Source of the DNA: JAWVFK01 sp033856175 | GTDB lineage: Bacteria; Actinomycetota; Thermoleophilia; Solirubrobacterales; 70-9 | Assembly (NCBI GenBank): GCA_033856175.1 | Contig: JAWVFK010000012.1 | Span: forward strand, 1-64,000 | Reading direction: 5' to 3' | DNA length: 64,000 bases | Program-made: the position numbers and the translations under genes | The notes under the pieces: model-generated | What the model was told of the DNA's origin: nothing | Seen by the model: the letters and a program-made list of their open reading frames with translations, nothing else | The model's database searches: none | Shown here: piece after piece, positions 42,092-50,539 of the stretch | Layout of the letters: every line of letters starts with the position of its first letter | Position numbering within the stretch: position 1 is the stretch's first letter

Positions 42092-43201
42092 ATGGCTGAG
42101 ACAGTCAAGGACGGGATCGCCGAGCGACTGGCGCAGGCGCGCCGGCGCACGCTGCGGCTGATCGAGCCGCTCTCCGACGACCAGCTCAACCGGGTCTACT
42201 CGCCGATCCTCAGCCCGCTGATCTGGGACCTCGGCCACATCGCCAACTTCGAGGAGCTCTGGCTGGTCCAGACGATTGGCGGCCGCGAGCCGTTGCGCGG
42301 AGACCTCGGCGGTCTCTATGACGCGATCGAGCAGCCGCGGCGGATTCGCGGCGAGCTGCCGATCCTCAGCGCCGACGAGGTCCGCCCCTACCTCGACGAG
42401 GTTCGCGAGCGCACGCTCGAGGTCCTCGGCGAGATCGAGCTCGAGAAGAGCGAGGATCCCCTCCTTCGCGGCGGCTTCGTCTACGAGATGCTGCTTGCCC
42501 ACGAGCACCAGCACAACGAGACGATGCTGCAGCTGCTGCAGCTGGTCGATGGCTACGAACCGCCCGAGGACGAGGCGCCGCCCTCGCCGGCGGCGACAGA
42601 TGGGCCCGAGACGGTCCGCCTCGAGGCGGGCAGCTACGAGATCGGCGCCGGCTCGCTCGACGAAGGTTTTTCGTACGACAACGAGCGCCGGCGCCACGCC
42701 GTCGAGCTGACTGCCTTCGAGATCGACCGCAGCCCGGTGACCAACGCGGCCTTCGCCGAGTTCCTCGCCGCCACCGACTCCGAGCCGCCGCAGTACTGGC
42801 GCCGCGACGGTTCCCGCTGGGTTCGCACCGCCTACGGCCGCGAGGCGCCGCCCGACCCGGCCGCCGCGGTCGTACACGTCGACTTCCACCAGGCCGAGGC
42901 CTTCGCCGAGTGGGCCGGCAAGCGCCTGCCGAGCGAGCAGGAGTGGGAGGCCGCCCACGACCAGCTCGCCGGCCTCGGCCAGGTCTGGGAGTGGACCAGC
43001 TCCGAGTTCACCGCCTATCCGGGCTTTGAGGCCTTCCCTTACAGGGAGTACTCCGAGGCATTCTTCGACCAGGGCTACGAGGTGCTGCGCGGCGGCTCGT
43101 GGGCAGCGCACCCCAGCGTCATCCGACCGAGCTTCCGCAACTGGGATCTACCGCAGCGGCGGCAGATCTTCGCCGGCATCCGCTGCGCCTGGGACGCATG
43201 A
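42092..43201 (+). CDS. egtB: Ergothioneine biosynthesis sulfoxide synthase EgtB
   Basis: 369 residues. N-terminal DinB-like domain with iron-ligand His candidates in LGHIANFEELW (His 49) and HEHQHNE (His 137, His 141, Glu 143). The C-terminal FGE-sulfatase domain has AGSYEIGAG, FEIDRSPVTNAAFAEFL, GKRLPSEQEWEAA, GQVWEWTSSEF and LRGGSWAAHPSVIRPSFRNW. It joins trimethylhistidine (hercynine) to a thiol by an oxygen-dependent iron reaction. At 369 residues it is shorter than mycobacterial EgtB. It overlaps egtD by four bases. Confidence 0.92.
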   Translation: MAETVKDGIAERLAQARRRTLRLIEPLSDDQLNRVYSPILSPLIWDLGHIANFEELWLVQTIGGREPLRGDLGGLYDAIEQPRRIRGELPILSADEVRPYLDEVRERTLEVLGEIELEKSEDPLLRGGFVYEMLLAHEHQHNETMLQLLQLVDGYEPPEDEAPPSPAATDGPETVRLEAGSYEIGAGSLDEGFSYDNERRRHAVELTAFEIDRSPVTNAAFAEFLAATDSEPPQYWRRDGSRWVRTAYGREAPPDPAAAVVHVDFHQAEAFAEWAGKRLPSEQEWEAAHDQLAGLGQVWEWTSSEFTAYPGFEAFPYREYSEAFFDQGYEVLRGGSWAAHPSVIRPSFRNWDLPQRRQIFAGIRCAWDA

Positions 43202-44196
43202 TGGAGCCGCTCGCAAGCACCGAGCAGGTGAGGATCGACGTCCATCTACCGGATGGCGGCACCCTCTCCGAGCTCGCCGGCGACACCCGCGAGGGTCTCG
43301 CCCGCCAGCTCAAGGAGCTGCCGCCGAAGTACTTCTACGACGAGCGCGGCTCGGAGCTCTTCGAGCAGATCACGACGCTTCCCGAGTACTACCCGACGCG
43401 CGCCGAGCGCACGATCCTCGAACAGCGGGGCGCCGAGATCGTCGCCGCCGCCGGCAGCCCGCGCACGCTCGTCGAACTGGGCTCGGGCGCCTGCAGCAAG
43501 ACCCGCTGCCTGCTCGACGCGATGCGCGATGCCGGTTGCCTCGAGCTCTACATCCCCGTCGACATCTCCGAGGAGATCACCCGCCGCGCCGCCGACGAGC
43601 TGGTCGCCGAATACCCCGGCCTGCGCGTCCGGGGCGTCGTCTGCGACTTCGAGCACCACCTCGAGTGGCTGCCGACGAACGGTGGCCGGCTGATCGCCTT
43701 CCTCGGCGGCACGATCGGCAACTTCGACGTCGAGGCCCGCCACGGCTTCCTCGTCCGCATCGCCGCGACGATGGGGCCTGACGACCGCCTGCTGCTCGGC
43801 ACCGACCTCGTCAAGGACCGTGACCGCCTCGAAGCCGCCTACGACGACTCCCAGGGAGTCACCGCCGAGTTCAACAAGAACGTCCTCCACGTCCTCAACC
43901 GCGAGCTCGACGCCGACTTCGACCTCGCCCGCTTCGAGCACCGAGCCTTCTACGACGCCGACGAGGAGCGCATCGACATCCGCCTGCGCTCGACCGCCGA
44001 CCAGAGGGTCCGCCTCGAGGCCCTCGACATGGAGGTCGCCTTCGCCGAAGGCGAGGATCTGAGAACCGAGCTCTCCTGCAAGTTCACCCCCGACTCGCTG
44101 GAGCGCTCCTACGCCGAAGCTGGCCTGGAGATGACGAGCTTCTTCACCGACCCGGAGGAGCTCTTCGCCCTCTCGCTGGCTCGGGTCAGCGGCTGA
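43198..44196 (+). CDS. egtD: L-histidine N(alpha)-methyltransferase EgtD
   Basis: 332 residues from the ATG at 43198 (ATGATG overlapping the egtB stop). Conserved blocks: LKELPPKYFYDERGSELFEQ, TLPEYYPTRAERTIL, SAM-binding LVELGSGACSKTR, IPVDISEEI, FLGGTIGNF, and YDDSQGVTAEFNKNVLHVLN. The enzyme trimethylates histidine to hercynine, the first step of ergothioneine synthesis. Translational coupling with egtB is expected. No egtA, egtC or egtE is adjacent. Confidence 0.95.
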   Translation: MMEPLASTEQVRIDVHLPDGGTLSELAGDTREGLARQLKELPPKYFYDERGSELFEQITTLPEYYPTRAERTILEQRGAEIVAAAGSPRTLVELGSGACSKTRCLLDAMRDAGCLELYIPVDISEEITRRAADELVAEYPGLRVRGVVCDFEHHLEWLPTNGGRLIAFLGGTIGNFDVEARHGFLVRIAATMGPDDRLLLGTDLVKDRDRLEAAYDDSQGVTAEFNKNVLHVLNRELDADFDLARFEHRAFYDADEERIDIRLRSTADQRVRLEALDMEVAFAEGEDLRTELSCKFTPDSLERSYAEAGLEMTSFFTDPEELFALSLARVSG

Positions 44197-45115
44197 GCGC
44201 CGCGATCAGCTCGGGCAGCTTGTCCGGCGTGGTGATCGGCGTGATCACCGGCAAGGTGATCCCGCCATCGACGTAAGCGGCGAGCCGCTCCTTCATAGCC
44301 TCAGGGGACCCGAACAAGAATGTGTCCTCGATCAGGTCCCAGGGCGCCAGCGCGGCCGCCCGCTGACGGTCCTTGGCGTTCCAGGCCTCGACCATCGGAT
44401 CGATCTTCTCGCCGTAGCCGAGCCAGCGGAAGAACGCCTCGTAGACCGGCACTGTTATGTAGGCGGCGAACATGAAGCGGGCCAGCGGCTCGACCTGCTC
44501 GCGCTCGCCGTAGAGGCAGAAGAAGCGGCAGAGAAGCTCGAAGCCCTCGGGCGCGCCCTCGAGCTGTCCGGCGACCTGGGGCAGCGCGGCAAGCGGCAGG
44601 AAGTTCGTAAAGGCCCCGTCCGCCTTCTCGACCGCCAGCCGCAGCATCTTGCCCCGCAGCGCGGCGACGACGATCGGTACCCGCTCGGCCGGCGCCTGCT
44701 CGAGCTTGAAGCCGCCTGGGCCGCGCTCGCCGTCGAGGGTCGCCCGCAGCAGGTCGATCGTCTCCGACATGCGGCTGAGTGGCTTCTCGAATGGCATCTG
44801 GTTCCAGCCCTCGACGATGCGGTCCGATGAAGCGCCGATGCCGAGGACGAAGCGCCCGCGCGAGGCGTCCTGCAGCGCCGCCGCCTGCTGGGCCAACAGC
44901 GCCGGCCCGCGCTGGAAGACGCCGACGACGCCGGTGCCAAGCCGAACCCGTTCGGTCCAGGCGGCGGCGAGCGCCAGCGGCGTAAAGCCGTCGGGGCCGT
45001 TGGTCTCACCCGACCAGAGGTCGGTGTAGCCGGCCGCCTCGGCCGACCGAACGAGCTCCTCCTGGTCGGCGAGCGGCAGGCCGGTGAACGGCAGTGTCAG
45101 GCCCCAGCGCTGCAT
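44186..45115 (-). CDS. LLM-class F420-dependent oxidoreductase
   Basis: 309 residues. Barrel motifs: WGLTLPFTGLPLADQEELVR, AGYTDLWSGETNGPDGFTPL, LGTGVVGVFQRGPALLAQ, GRFVLGIGASSDRIVEGWN and ERVPIVVAALRGKM. The substrate is unknown. The stop overlaps the egtD stop region (convergent). TAGGGT on the minus strand (45130-45125) lies nine bases before its ATG. Confidence 0.88.
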   Translation of the reverse strand: MQRWGLTLPFTGLPLADQEELVRSAEAAGYTDLWSGETNGPDGFTPLALAAAWTERVRLGTGVVGVFQRGPALLAQQAAALQDASRGRFVLGIGASSDRIVEGWNQMPFEKPLSRMSETIDLLRATLDGERGPGGFKLEQAPAERVPIVVAALRGKMLRLAVEKADGAFTNFLPLAALPQVAGQLEGAPEGFELLCRFFCLYGEREQVEPLARFMFAAYITVPVYEAFFRWLGYGEKIDPMVEAWNAKDRQRAAALAPWDLIEDTFLFGSPEAMKERLAAYVDGGITLPVITPITTPDKLPELIAALSR

Positions 45116-45125
45116 CCGCCGGCGA

Positions 45126-45154
45126 CCCTACCTTGAAGCGGCTACCTTGAAGCG
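45126..45154. repeat. Tandem 13-bp repeat CTACCTTGAAGCG between divergent promoters
   Basis: Two exact copies (45128-45140 and 45142-45154) lie where the -35 box of the plus-strand promoter and the -10/-35 zone of the minus-strand promoter overlap. It may bind a common regulator. Confidence 0.6.
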
Positions 45155-45176
45155 CCTGGCGGGCGTGGGATAAGCT
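45147..45176 (+). promoter_or_regulatory. Sigma-70 promoter, leaderless, for the membrane protein / glpX genes
   Basis: TTGAAG (45147-45152), an 18-base spacer and TAAGCT (45171-45176), then six bases to the ATG at 45183. It is the best-formed example of the leaderless pattern in the window. Confidence 0.65.
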
Positions 45177-45182
45177 CGGCGC

Positions 45183-45671
45183 ATGGACTTCTCGAGGCTG
45201 CGTCGCTCCGAGGTCATCGGCGCCGTCGCCAGCGTCGTGCTGCTGCTGAGCCTGCTCGGGCTGCCGTGGTTCTCGCTCTCGCACGTCGCCACCCGCGCCC
45301 AGCAGAATGCCTGGATCTGCGGCACCGACCACTTCAGCTGCAGCGGCTTCGACACCTTCCCGATCCTGCGCTGGCTGCTGATCGCCGCCTGCGCCGCGCC
45401 GCTGATCCTCACCTGGATCGTCGTCCGCGGCAACAAGCTCTCCTGGCCGCCAGGTGAGATGACGATGGTCGTCGGCTTCACCGCGTTCGTCCTGATCGCC
45501 TACAACGGCCTCCTCGACAAGCCGGGCAGCTCGGCCCAGGAGTTCGGCATCGGCCTCTCGATCGGCTACTGGCTGGCTCTGCTGGCCGCCTTGGCTATGG
45601 GAATCGCCGGCGCTTCGCGTTCGCTCGAGGGTGGCGGCGGCGCCCAACGCAAGCCGGCCGGAACGATCTAG
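45183..45671 (+). CDS. Four-helix membrane protein of unknown function
   Basis: 162 residues with four hydrophobic segments (VIGAVASVVLLLSLLGLPWF; ILRWLLIAACAAPLILTWIV; MTMVVGFTAFVLIAYNGLL; IGYWLALLAALAMGIAGA). The loop after the first helix carries two Cys (WICGTDHFSCSGFD). No family recognised. It is followed after 14 bases by glpX, probably in one transcript. Confidence 0.75.
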   Translation: MDFSRLRRSEVIGAVASVVLLLSLLGLPWFSLSHVATRAQQNAWICGTDHFSCSGFDTFPILRWLLIAACAAPLILTWIVVRGNKLSWPPGEMTMVVGFTAFVLIAYNGLLDKPGSSAQEFGIGLSIGYWLALLAALAMGIAGASRSLEGGGGAQRKPAGTI

Positions 45672-45685
45672 CCACCCGCCAGCGG

Positions 45686-46720
45686 ATGTCGACGCAGCCC
45701 GAAGGGGTCATCTCCCAGGACGTTCGCTCCGGCGCCAAGCCGGACCGCAACCTCGCGCTCGAGCTGGTCCGGGTCACCGAAGCCGCGGCGCTGGCGGCGG
45801 CGCGCTGGGTCGGCCGCGGCCAGAAGGAGGCCGCCGACCAGGCCGCCGTCGACGCGATGCGCCTGCTCCTCCACACGGTGCCGATGGACGGAGTCGTCGT
45901 CATCGGCGAGGGCGAGAAGGATGAGGCGCCGATGCTCTACAACGGCGAGCGGATCGGCGATGGCAGCCCACCCGTGGTCGACATCGCCGTCGACCCGCTC
46001 GAGGGCACCCGCCTGACCGCCCAGGGCCAGCCCTCGGCGCTCTCGGTCGTCGCCCTCGCGGAGCGCGGGACGATGTTCGACCCGGGCCCCTGCGTCTATA
46101 TGGAGAAGCTGGTCGGCGCCGCCGACATCGCCGACTGCCTCAGCCTCGACGACAGCCTCACCGACGTGATCGCCCGCGTCGGCGAGCACAAGCGCGGAAA
46201 CCCGAGCGACGTCACCGTCGTCATGCTCGACCGCGAGCGCCACACCGACGCGGTCAGCGAGATCCGCGGCACCGGCGCCCGCATCCGCTTCATCACCGAC
46301 GGCGACGTCGCCGCGGCGCTGCTCGCGGTCACGCCCGGCAATGGCGTCGACCTTCTCTGGGGCATCGGCGGCACCCCCGAGGGCGTCCTTTCCGCCGCCG
46401 CGATCAAGTGCCTCGGCGGCTGCATCCTCGGCCGGCTCTGGCCGCGTGACGAGGGCGAGCGCCAGGCGGCGATCGACGCCGGCTACGACCTCGACGAGAT
46501 CCTCGACGCCGATCGGCTCGTCTCGGGCGAGGACGTCTTCTTCGCCGCCACCGGCGTCACCGACGGCGACCTGCTGCAGGGGGTGCGCTACCTCGGCGAC
46601 GGCTCGGCGGCGACGACCGAGTCGTTGGTCATGCGCTCGCGCTCCGGCACCGTGCGCAAGGTCCAGGCCACCCACAACCGCCCCAAGCTGCGCGAAGTAA
46701 CTGGGGGCCTCTACGGCTAG
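45686..46720 (+). CDS. glpX: Class II fructose-1,6-bisphosphatase GlpX
   Basis: 344 residues. Blocks typical of GlpX: LVRVTEAAALAAARWVGRG, VVIGEGEKDEAPMLYNGE, DIAVDPLEGTRLTAQGQPSA, VVMLDRERHTD and WGIGGTPEGVLSAAAIKCLG. It removes phosphate from fructose-1,6-bisphosphate in gluconeogenesis and is the usual actinobacterial form. ATG 45686 is used. It converges with the BrkB gene, with a four-base overlap of stops. Confidence 0.95.
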   Translation: MSTQPEGVISQDVRSGAKPDRNLALELVRVTEAAALAAARWVGRGQKEAADQAAVDAMRLLLHTVPMDGVVVIGEGEKDEAPMLYNGERIGDGSPPVVDIAVDPLEGTRLTAQGQPSALSVVALAERGTMFDPGPCVYMEKLVGAADIADCLSLDDSLTDVIARVGEHKRGNPSDVTVVMLDRERHTDAVSEIRGTGARIRFITDGDVAAALLAVTPGNGVDLLWGIGGTPEGVLSAAAIKCLGGCILGRLWPRDEGERQAAIDAGYDLDEILDADRLVSGEDVFFAATGVTDGDLLQGVRYLGDGSAATTESLVMRSRSGTVRKVQATHNRPKLREVTGGLYG

Positions 46721-47649
46721 GTGACGGGCGGCGGTGGCGCCTCGGCGGCCGGCTCCGAGTAGGGCAGCTTGCCGGTCGCGGCGAGCTCGTGGCGCAGCGA
46801 GTTGATCACTGCTCCGGCGAGCAGCGCGATCGCGATCGCGTAGAACCAGACCAGCGCGATCAGGACAAAGCCGATCGTGCTGCCGAAGCGCGAGGCCGTC
46901 GAGACGTTGGTCAGGTAGAAGGGAAAGGCCCAGTTGGCGAGCCCCGTCGTCAGCGTGACGAAGGCGGCGCCGGGCCAGACGTCGGCCCAGGGCATGTGCC
47001 CCTTGGGGACGGCCCAGTAGATGACGCAGCTGACGAGGAAGCTGAGGCCGAGCGCCGCCAGCACGACCAGCAGGTTGGGAAGGATGCTGATGCCGGAGAG
47101 GCCAAGGGGCAGGTCCTCGGTCGAGGAGATCAGCGCGCCCTCGGCCGCCGGAATGACGACGCTGGCGGCGAGGAAGAGCATGACGACGAACAGCATCAGC
47201 AGCGAGAAGCGCTTCTGCTCGACCCAGCCGCGGCAGTCGACGTGGTAGATGCGGCAGAAGGCGGTGTCCATCGCCCCCCAGAACGAGGCGCCGATCCAGA
47301 GGCCGCCGACGACGGCGACGATGCCGATCGTCGTCGCCGAGTCGCGAACGGTGTCGAGCGCGTGGGTCAGCGTGCCCTGCTCGACGTTGGGAAATAGCCG
47401 CTGCAGGTCGATCAGCACGCTCGACGCGGCGGCATCGCTCTTGACGATCTGGCCGAAGACGAAGAGGACCAGCAGGACGAAGGGAAAGACCGCCAGCATC
47501 AGGTTGTAGGCGACCATCGCCGCGAGGCCGGTGACGTTCTCGCGATAGGCCCGGTTCCAGAAGGCGCGCAGGTAGGCGCCGGGGTGGTGCTCGCGCGGCG
47601 TCTCCTGCCGGTGAGCGCGGCGCAGCCGCGACTCGGCGCCGCCGATCAA
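46717..47649 (-). CDS. YihY/BrkB-family membrane protein
   Basis: 310 residues from TTG 47649, which overlaps the upstream gene's stop as TTGA. The longer open frame is Arg-rich and overlaps that gene. Core features: NVTGLAAMVAYNLMLAVFPF, LLVLFVFGQIV, GLWIGASFWGAMDTAFCRIY and further helices ending SLRHELA, six in all. The family is polytopic and of debated function (once called ribonuclease BN). A proline-rich C-terminus follows. Confidence 0.85.
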   Translation of the reverse strand: MIGGAESRLRRAHRQETPREHHPGAYLRAFWNRAYRENVTGLAAMVAYNLMLAVFPFVLLVLFVFGQIVKSDAAASSVLIDLQRLFPNVEQGTLTHALDTVRDSATTIGIVAVVGGLWIGASFWGAMDTAFCRIYHVDCRGWVEQKRFSLLMLFVVMLFLAASVVIPAAEGALISSTEDLPLGLSGISILPNLLVVLAALGLSFLVSCVIYWAVPKGHMPWADVWPGAAFVTLTTGLANWAFPFYLTNVSTASRFGSTIGFVLIALVWFYAIAIALLAGAVINSLRHELAATGKLPYSEPAAEAPPPPVT

Positions 47650-47915
47650 TGTCGCCCCGCGGCTCCGCGGACGCCCTCGTAGAGACGGCCGATCACCTTT
47701 AGGCCGAGGACGGCGACGTCGGCCGCCGCATCGACCCCGGCGAGGGTCAGGCTCTCCAGCCGGCCGCGAGCGACCTCCGGATCGTGCCCCTCGCCGGCGT
47801 AGGGCTCGTCGCCATCCCAATCCTCCTCGATCAGGCGCCTGTCGCGCCTCGGGCTACGCACGGCCGGCCGCCGCCGCGGCAGCTGGCCGAAAACGCCTCG
47901 CTCAGGCTCGGTCAT
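47646..47915 (-). CDS. Small hypothetical protein upstream of the BrkB gene
   Basis: 89 residues. A basic Arg/Pro-rich first third, an acidic middle (EEDWDGDEPYAGEGHDPEVA) and a mildly hydrophobic helix (LAGVDAAADVAVLGLKVIG). No family recognised. It is translationally coupled to the BrkB gene. Confidence 0.6.
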   Translation of the reverse strand: MTEPERGVFGQLPRRRPAVRSPRRDRRLIEEDWDGDEPYAGEGHDPEVARGRLESLTLAGVDAAADVAVLGLKVIGRLYEGVRGAAGRH

Positions 47916-48033
47916 CGCTCGCCAGCGTAACCGCGGCCAGCGACGGGGTTATGCCTGGCCCCCGAGATGTCGGCCCGGCCGGCCGGAACTCTGCGCCCGC
48001 AGGCGTGTCTTTTTGAATGTGGCGGCCCAGAGA

Positions 48034-48062
48034 TTGACTTCACTATGTATAGCGGCTACCCT
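48034..48062 (+). promoter_or_regulatory. Promoter of the primary sigma factor gene
   Basis: TTGACT (48034-48039), a 17-base spacer and TACCCT (48057-48062). Transcription would start near 48069, giving a long leader. Confidence 0.6.
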
Positions 48063-48121
48063 GATCAGCAAAGGTTTCGAGCGGTCGATAGGCGGGCGCC
48101 CCGCCGCTCGAGGACGAAATC

Positions 48122-48150
48122 CGCGGATCTGCGCAAACGGTCCGCGTTTT
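48122..48150 (+). terminator. Attenuator-like hairpin in the sigA leader
   Basis: CGCGGA (48122-48127) pairs with TCCGCG (48141-48146), followed directly by TTTT. It lies inside the predicted leader, so would end transcription early unless prevented. Confidence 0.4.
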
Positions 48151-48236
48151 GTCGCTCAGGCGAGCCGTCGCCCCAGCCGCCGCCAGCATCAGGTTTGCAA
48201 GAGTTTTGACCAGATCGACAGGAAAGAGATAGACGC

Positions 48237-49337
48237 GTGCTAGTCGCCGAACTGCAGGAGCTCGAAGAAGTAAAGACGCTGATGACCAAGGGTCAGCAGC
48301 TGGGCGTGCTCACCTTCGGTGACGTCGCCTCTGCGGTCTCCGAGGTCGATCTCGACGAGTCCGACATCGAGGACCTCTACGGGCACCTCGAGAAGTCCGG
48401 CATCGAGCTGGTCGAGGATGTCGACCCGGCGCAGAAGCCCGCCGAGGGCGAGCCCGAGCCCAAGGGCCGTGGCCGCCGTCGCCAGAAGGCGGCGCTGGAC
48501 CTGAAGCCCGACATGACGACGGACTCGCTGCAGCTCTTCCTCAAGGACATCGGCAAGGTCCGCCTGCTCACCGCTCAGGAAGAGGTTGACCTCGCCAAGC
48601 GGATCGAGCGCGGCGACCTCGACGCCAAGCAGAAGATGGTCGAGTCCAACCTGCGGCTCGTCGTCTCGATCGCCAAGAACTACCGCAACCAGGGCCTGCC
48701 CTTCCTCGACCTGATCCAGGAGGGCACGCTGGGCCTGGTCCGCGCGGCCGAGAAGTTCGACTACCGCAAGGGCTTCAAGTTCTCGACCTACGCGACCTGG
48801 TGGATCCGCCAGGCGATCGCCCGCGCGCTCGCCGACAAGGCGCGGACGATCCGCATCCCGGTCCACGTCGTCGAGAAGCTCAACAAGATCGGCCGCGCCG
48901 AGCGCAAGCTCGTCACCGAGCTCGGCCGCGAGCCGACGCCGGAGGAGATCGCCGAGGTCACCGGCATCGAGCCCGACGAGGTCGACTCGATCAAGCGCTC
49001 GGCGCAGGCGCCGGTCTCGCTCGAGAAGCCGGTCGGCGACGAGGAGGAGTCGGAGTTCGGCCAGTTCATCGCCGACGAGAAGGCGGAGTCGCCCTTCGAC
49101 CGCGCCGCGGACCTGCTGACCAAGGAGGCGCTGAAGGAGGCGCTGGAGAACCTCTCCTACCGCGAGCGCCGCGTCCTCGAGCTCCGTTATGGCCTCGGCG
49201 GCGAGCACCCGCGGACACTCGACGAGGTCGGCCGCACGTTCAACGTCACCCGCGAGCGGATCCGCCAGATCGAGAACCAGTCGCTGAAGAAGCTGCAGAG
49301 CCTCGCCGAAGCCCAAAAGCTTCGCGAAGTCGCTTAG
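48237..49337 (+). CDS. sigA: Primary RNA polymerase sigma factor (RpoD/SigA)
   Basis: 366 residues from GTG 48237 with GGAAAGAG upstream. The N-terminal region 1.1-like part is acidic. Region 1.2 starts at DSLQLFLKDIGKVRLLTAQEE. Region 2 holds ESNLRLVVSIAKNYRNQGLP and the -10 recognition helix KFSTYATWWIRQAIARALAD. Region 3 is IRIPVHVVEKLNKI and region 4 GRTFNVTRERIRQIENQSLK. It is a group 1/2 sigma-70. It immediately precedes pilT1, an unusual linkage of housekeeping sigma to pilus genes. Confidence 0.92.
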   Translation: MLVAELQELEEVKTLMTKGQQLGVLTFGDVASAVSEVDLDESDIEDLYGHLEKSGIELVEDVDPAQKPAEGEPEPKGRGRRRQKAALDLKPDMTTDSLQLFLKDIGKVRLLTAQEEVDLAKRIERGDLDAKQKMVESNLRLVVSIAKNYRNQGLPFLDLIQEGTLGLVRAAEKFDYRKGFKFSTYATWWIRQAIARALADKARTIRIPVHVVEKLNKIGRAERKLVTELGREPTPEEIAEVTGIEPDEVDSIKRSAQAPVSLEKPVGDEEESEFGQFIADEKAESPFDRAADLLTKEALKEALENLSYRERRVLELRYGLGGEHPRTLDEVGRTFNVTRERIRQIENQSLKKLQSLAEAQKLREVA

Positions 49338-49361
49338 CCGCGAACAGCTGAACTAAAGCTC

Positions 49362-49376
49362 CGGCGCGAAGCGCCG
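49362..49376. other. GC hairpin CGGCGC-GAA-GCGCCG between sigA and pilT1
   Basis: A perfect 6-bp stem with a three-base loop, 25 bases after the sigA stop and 11 before the pilT1 ATG. No T run follows, so it may be an mRNA-stability or translational element rather than a terminator. Confidence 0.4.
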
Positions 49377-49387
49377 ATACGGACTCG

Positions 49388-50539
49388 ATGTTCGACATCG
49401 ACTCTGCCCTGCGTTACATCGTCGACCACGGCGGTTCCGACCTCCACGTCAAGGTCCACTCGCCGCCGATGGCGCGGATCGACGGCGAGCTGGTGCCGAT
49501 CTCCGCCGGCACGACGACCAACGGCGCCGACCCCAAGCCGCTGACGCCGAAGGAGACCGAGGCCGCCCTCGACGCGATCCTCTCCAACCGCGCCCTGCGG
49601 GCCGAGTTCGACGAGATCGGCGAGGCCGACTTCGCCTACGAGGTCAAGGGGATCTCGCGCTTCCGCGTCAACGCCTTCCGCGCCCGCGGCTACGTCTCGA
49701 TCGCCTGCCGCGCGATCCCCTTCCAGGTCCGCACGATCGACGACCTCGGCCTGCCCGAGGTGATCCGCAAGCTCGCCGACGAGCCGCGTGGGATCATCCT
49801 GCTGACCGGGACCACGGGCTCGGGCAAGTCGACGACGCTGGCGGCGATGGTCGACCACATCAACTCGACCAAGTCGCGCCACATCGTCACGCTCGAGGAC
49901 CCGCTCGAGTACCTCCACTACGACAAGCGCTCGATCATCAACCAGCGCGAGATCGGCTCCGACACCGAGAGCTTCGCCCGGGCGATGCGCCGCGTCCTGC
50001 GCCAGGACCCGGACGTGATCCTCGTCGGCGAGATGCGCGACGAGGAGACGGTGCGGACGGCGCTCTCGGCCGCCGAGACCGGCCACCTCGTGCTCTCGAC
50101 GCTGCACACGCTCGACGCCACGGAGACGATCAACCGCATCATCGACTTCTTCCCGCCCCACCTGCAGCAGCAGGGCCGGGTGATGCTCGCCTCGACGCTG
50201 AAGGGAGCCGTCTCGCAGCGATTGATCCCGCGCGCCGACGGTCACGGCCGCGTCGCCGCCGCCGAGATCATGGTCGTCACCGGCCGGATCCAGGACCTGA
50301 TCCTCAACCCGGAGGAGACCGGCCGGATCACCGAGGTGATCACCGAGGGCGCCTACTACGGGATGCAGACGTTCGACCAGGCTTTGCTCAACCTCGTCAT
50401 GGACGGCGTCATCTCCGAGGAGGTGGCAATGGAGACGGCATCGAGCCCGCACGACTTCAAGTTGATGCTCGCCGCCAAGGGCGAGCGTCCCAGCGGCATC
50501 GAGCAGGTCAGCGGCATCGAGCAGGAGGCCGTCAGATGA
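49388..50539 (+). CDS. pilT: Type IV pilus retraction ATPase, PilT paralogue 1
   Basis: 383 residues. N-terminal PAS-like domain GGSDLHVKVHSPPMARIDGE; Walker A LTGTTGSGKSTTLAAMVDHI; Asp box TLEDPLEYLHYD; Walker B RQDPDVILVGEMRDEETVRT; His box STLHTLDATETINRIIDFFP. The family's C-terminal AIRNLIRE motif is replaced by RIQDLILNPE, unlike paralogue 2. The tail has the short repeat SGIEQV-SGIEQE. It hydrolyses ATP to depolymerise the pilus at the inner membrane. It overlaps the next gene by four bases. Confidence 0.92.
   Translation: MFDIDSALRYIVDHGGSDLHVKVHSPPMARIDGELVPISAGTTTNGADPKPLTPKETEAALDAILSNRALRAEFDEIGEADFAYEVKGISRFRVNAFRARGYVSIACRAIPFQVRTIDDLGLPEVIRKLADEPRGIILLTGTTGSGKSTTLAAMVDHINSTKSRHIVTLEDPLEYLHYDKRSIINQREIGSDTESFARAMRRVLRQDPDVILVGEMRDEETVRTALSAAETGHLVLSTLHTLDATETINRIIDFFPPHLQQQGRVMLASTLKGAVSQRLIPRADGHGRVAAAEIMVVTGRIQDLILNPEETGRITEVITEGAYYGMQTFDQALLNLVMDGVISEEVAMETASSPHDFKLMLAAKGERPSGIEQVSGIEQEAVR

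Larger units (their letters stand above)
47916..48236. other. Intergenic region: divergent promoters and sigA leader
   Basis: 321 bases between the minus-strand hypothetical gene and sigA. It contains the sigA promoter at 48034-48062 and a leader of about 168 bases with a terminator-like hairpin at 48122-48150. Short open frames here are not convincing. Confidence 0.7.
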
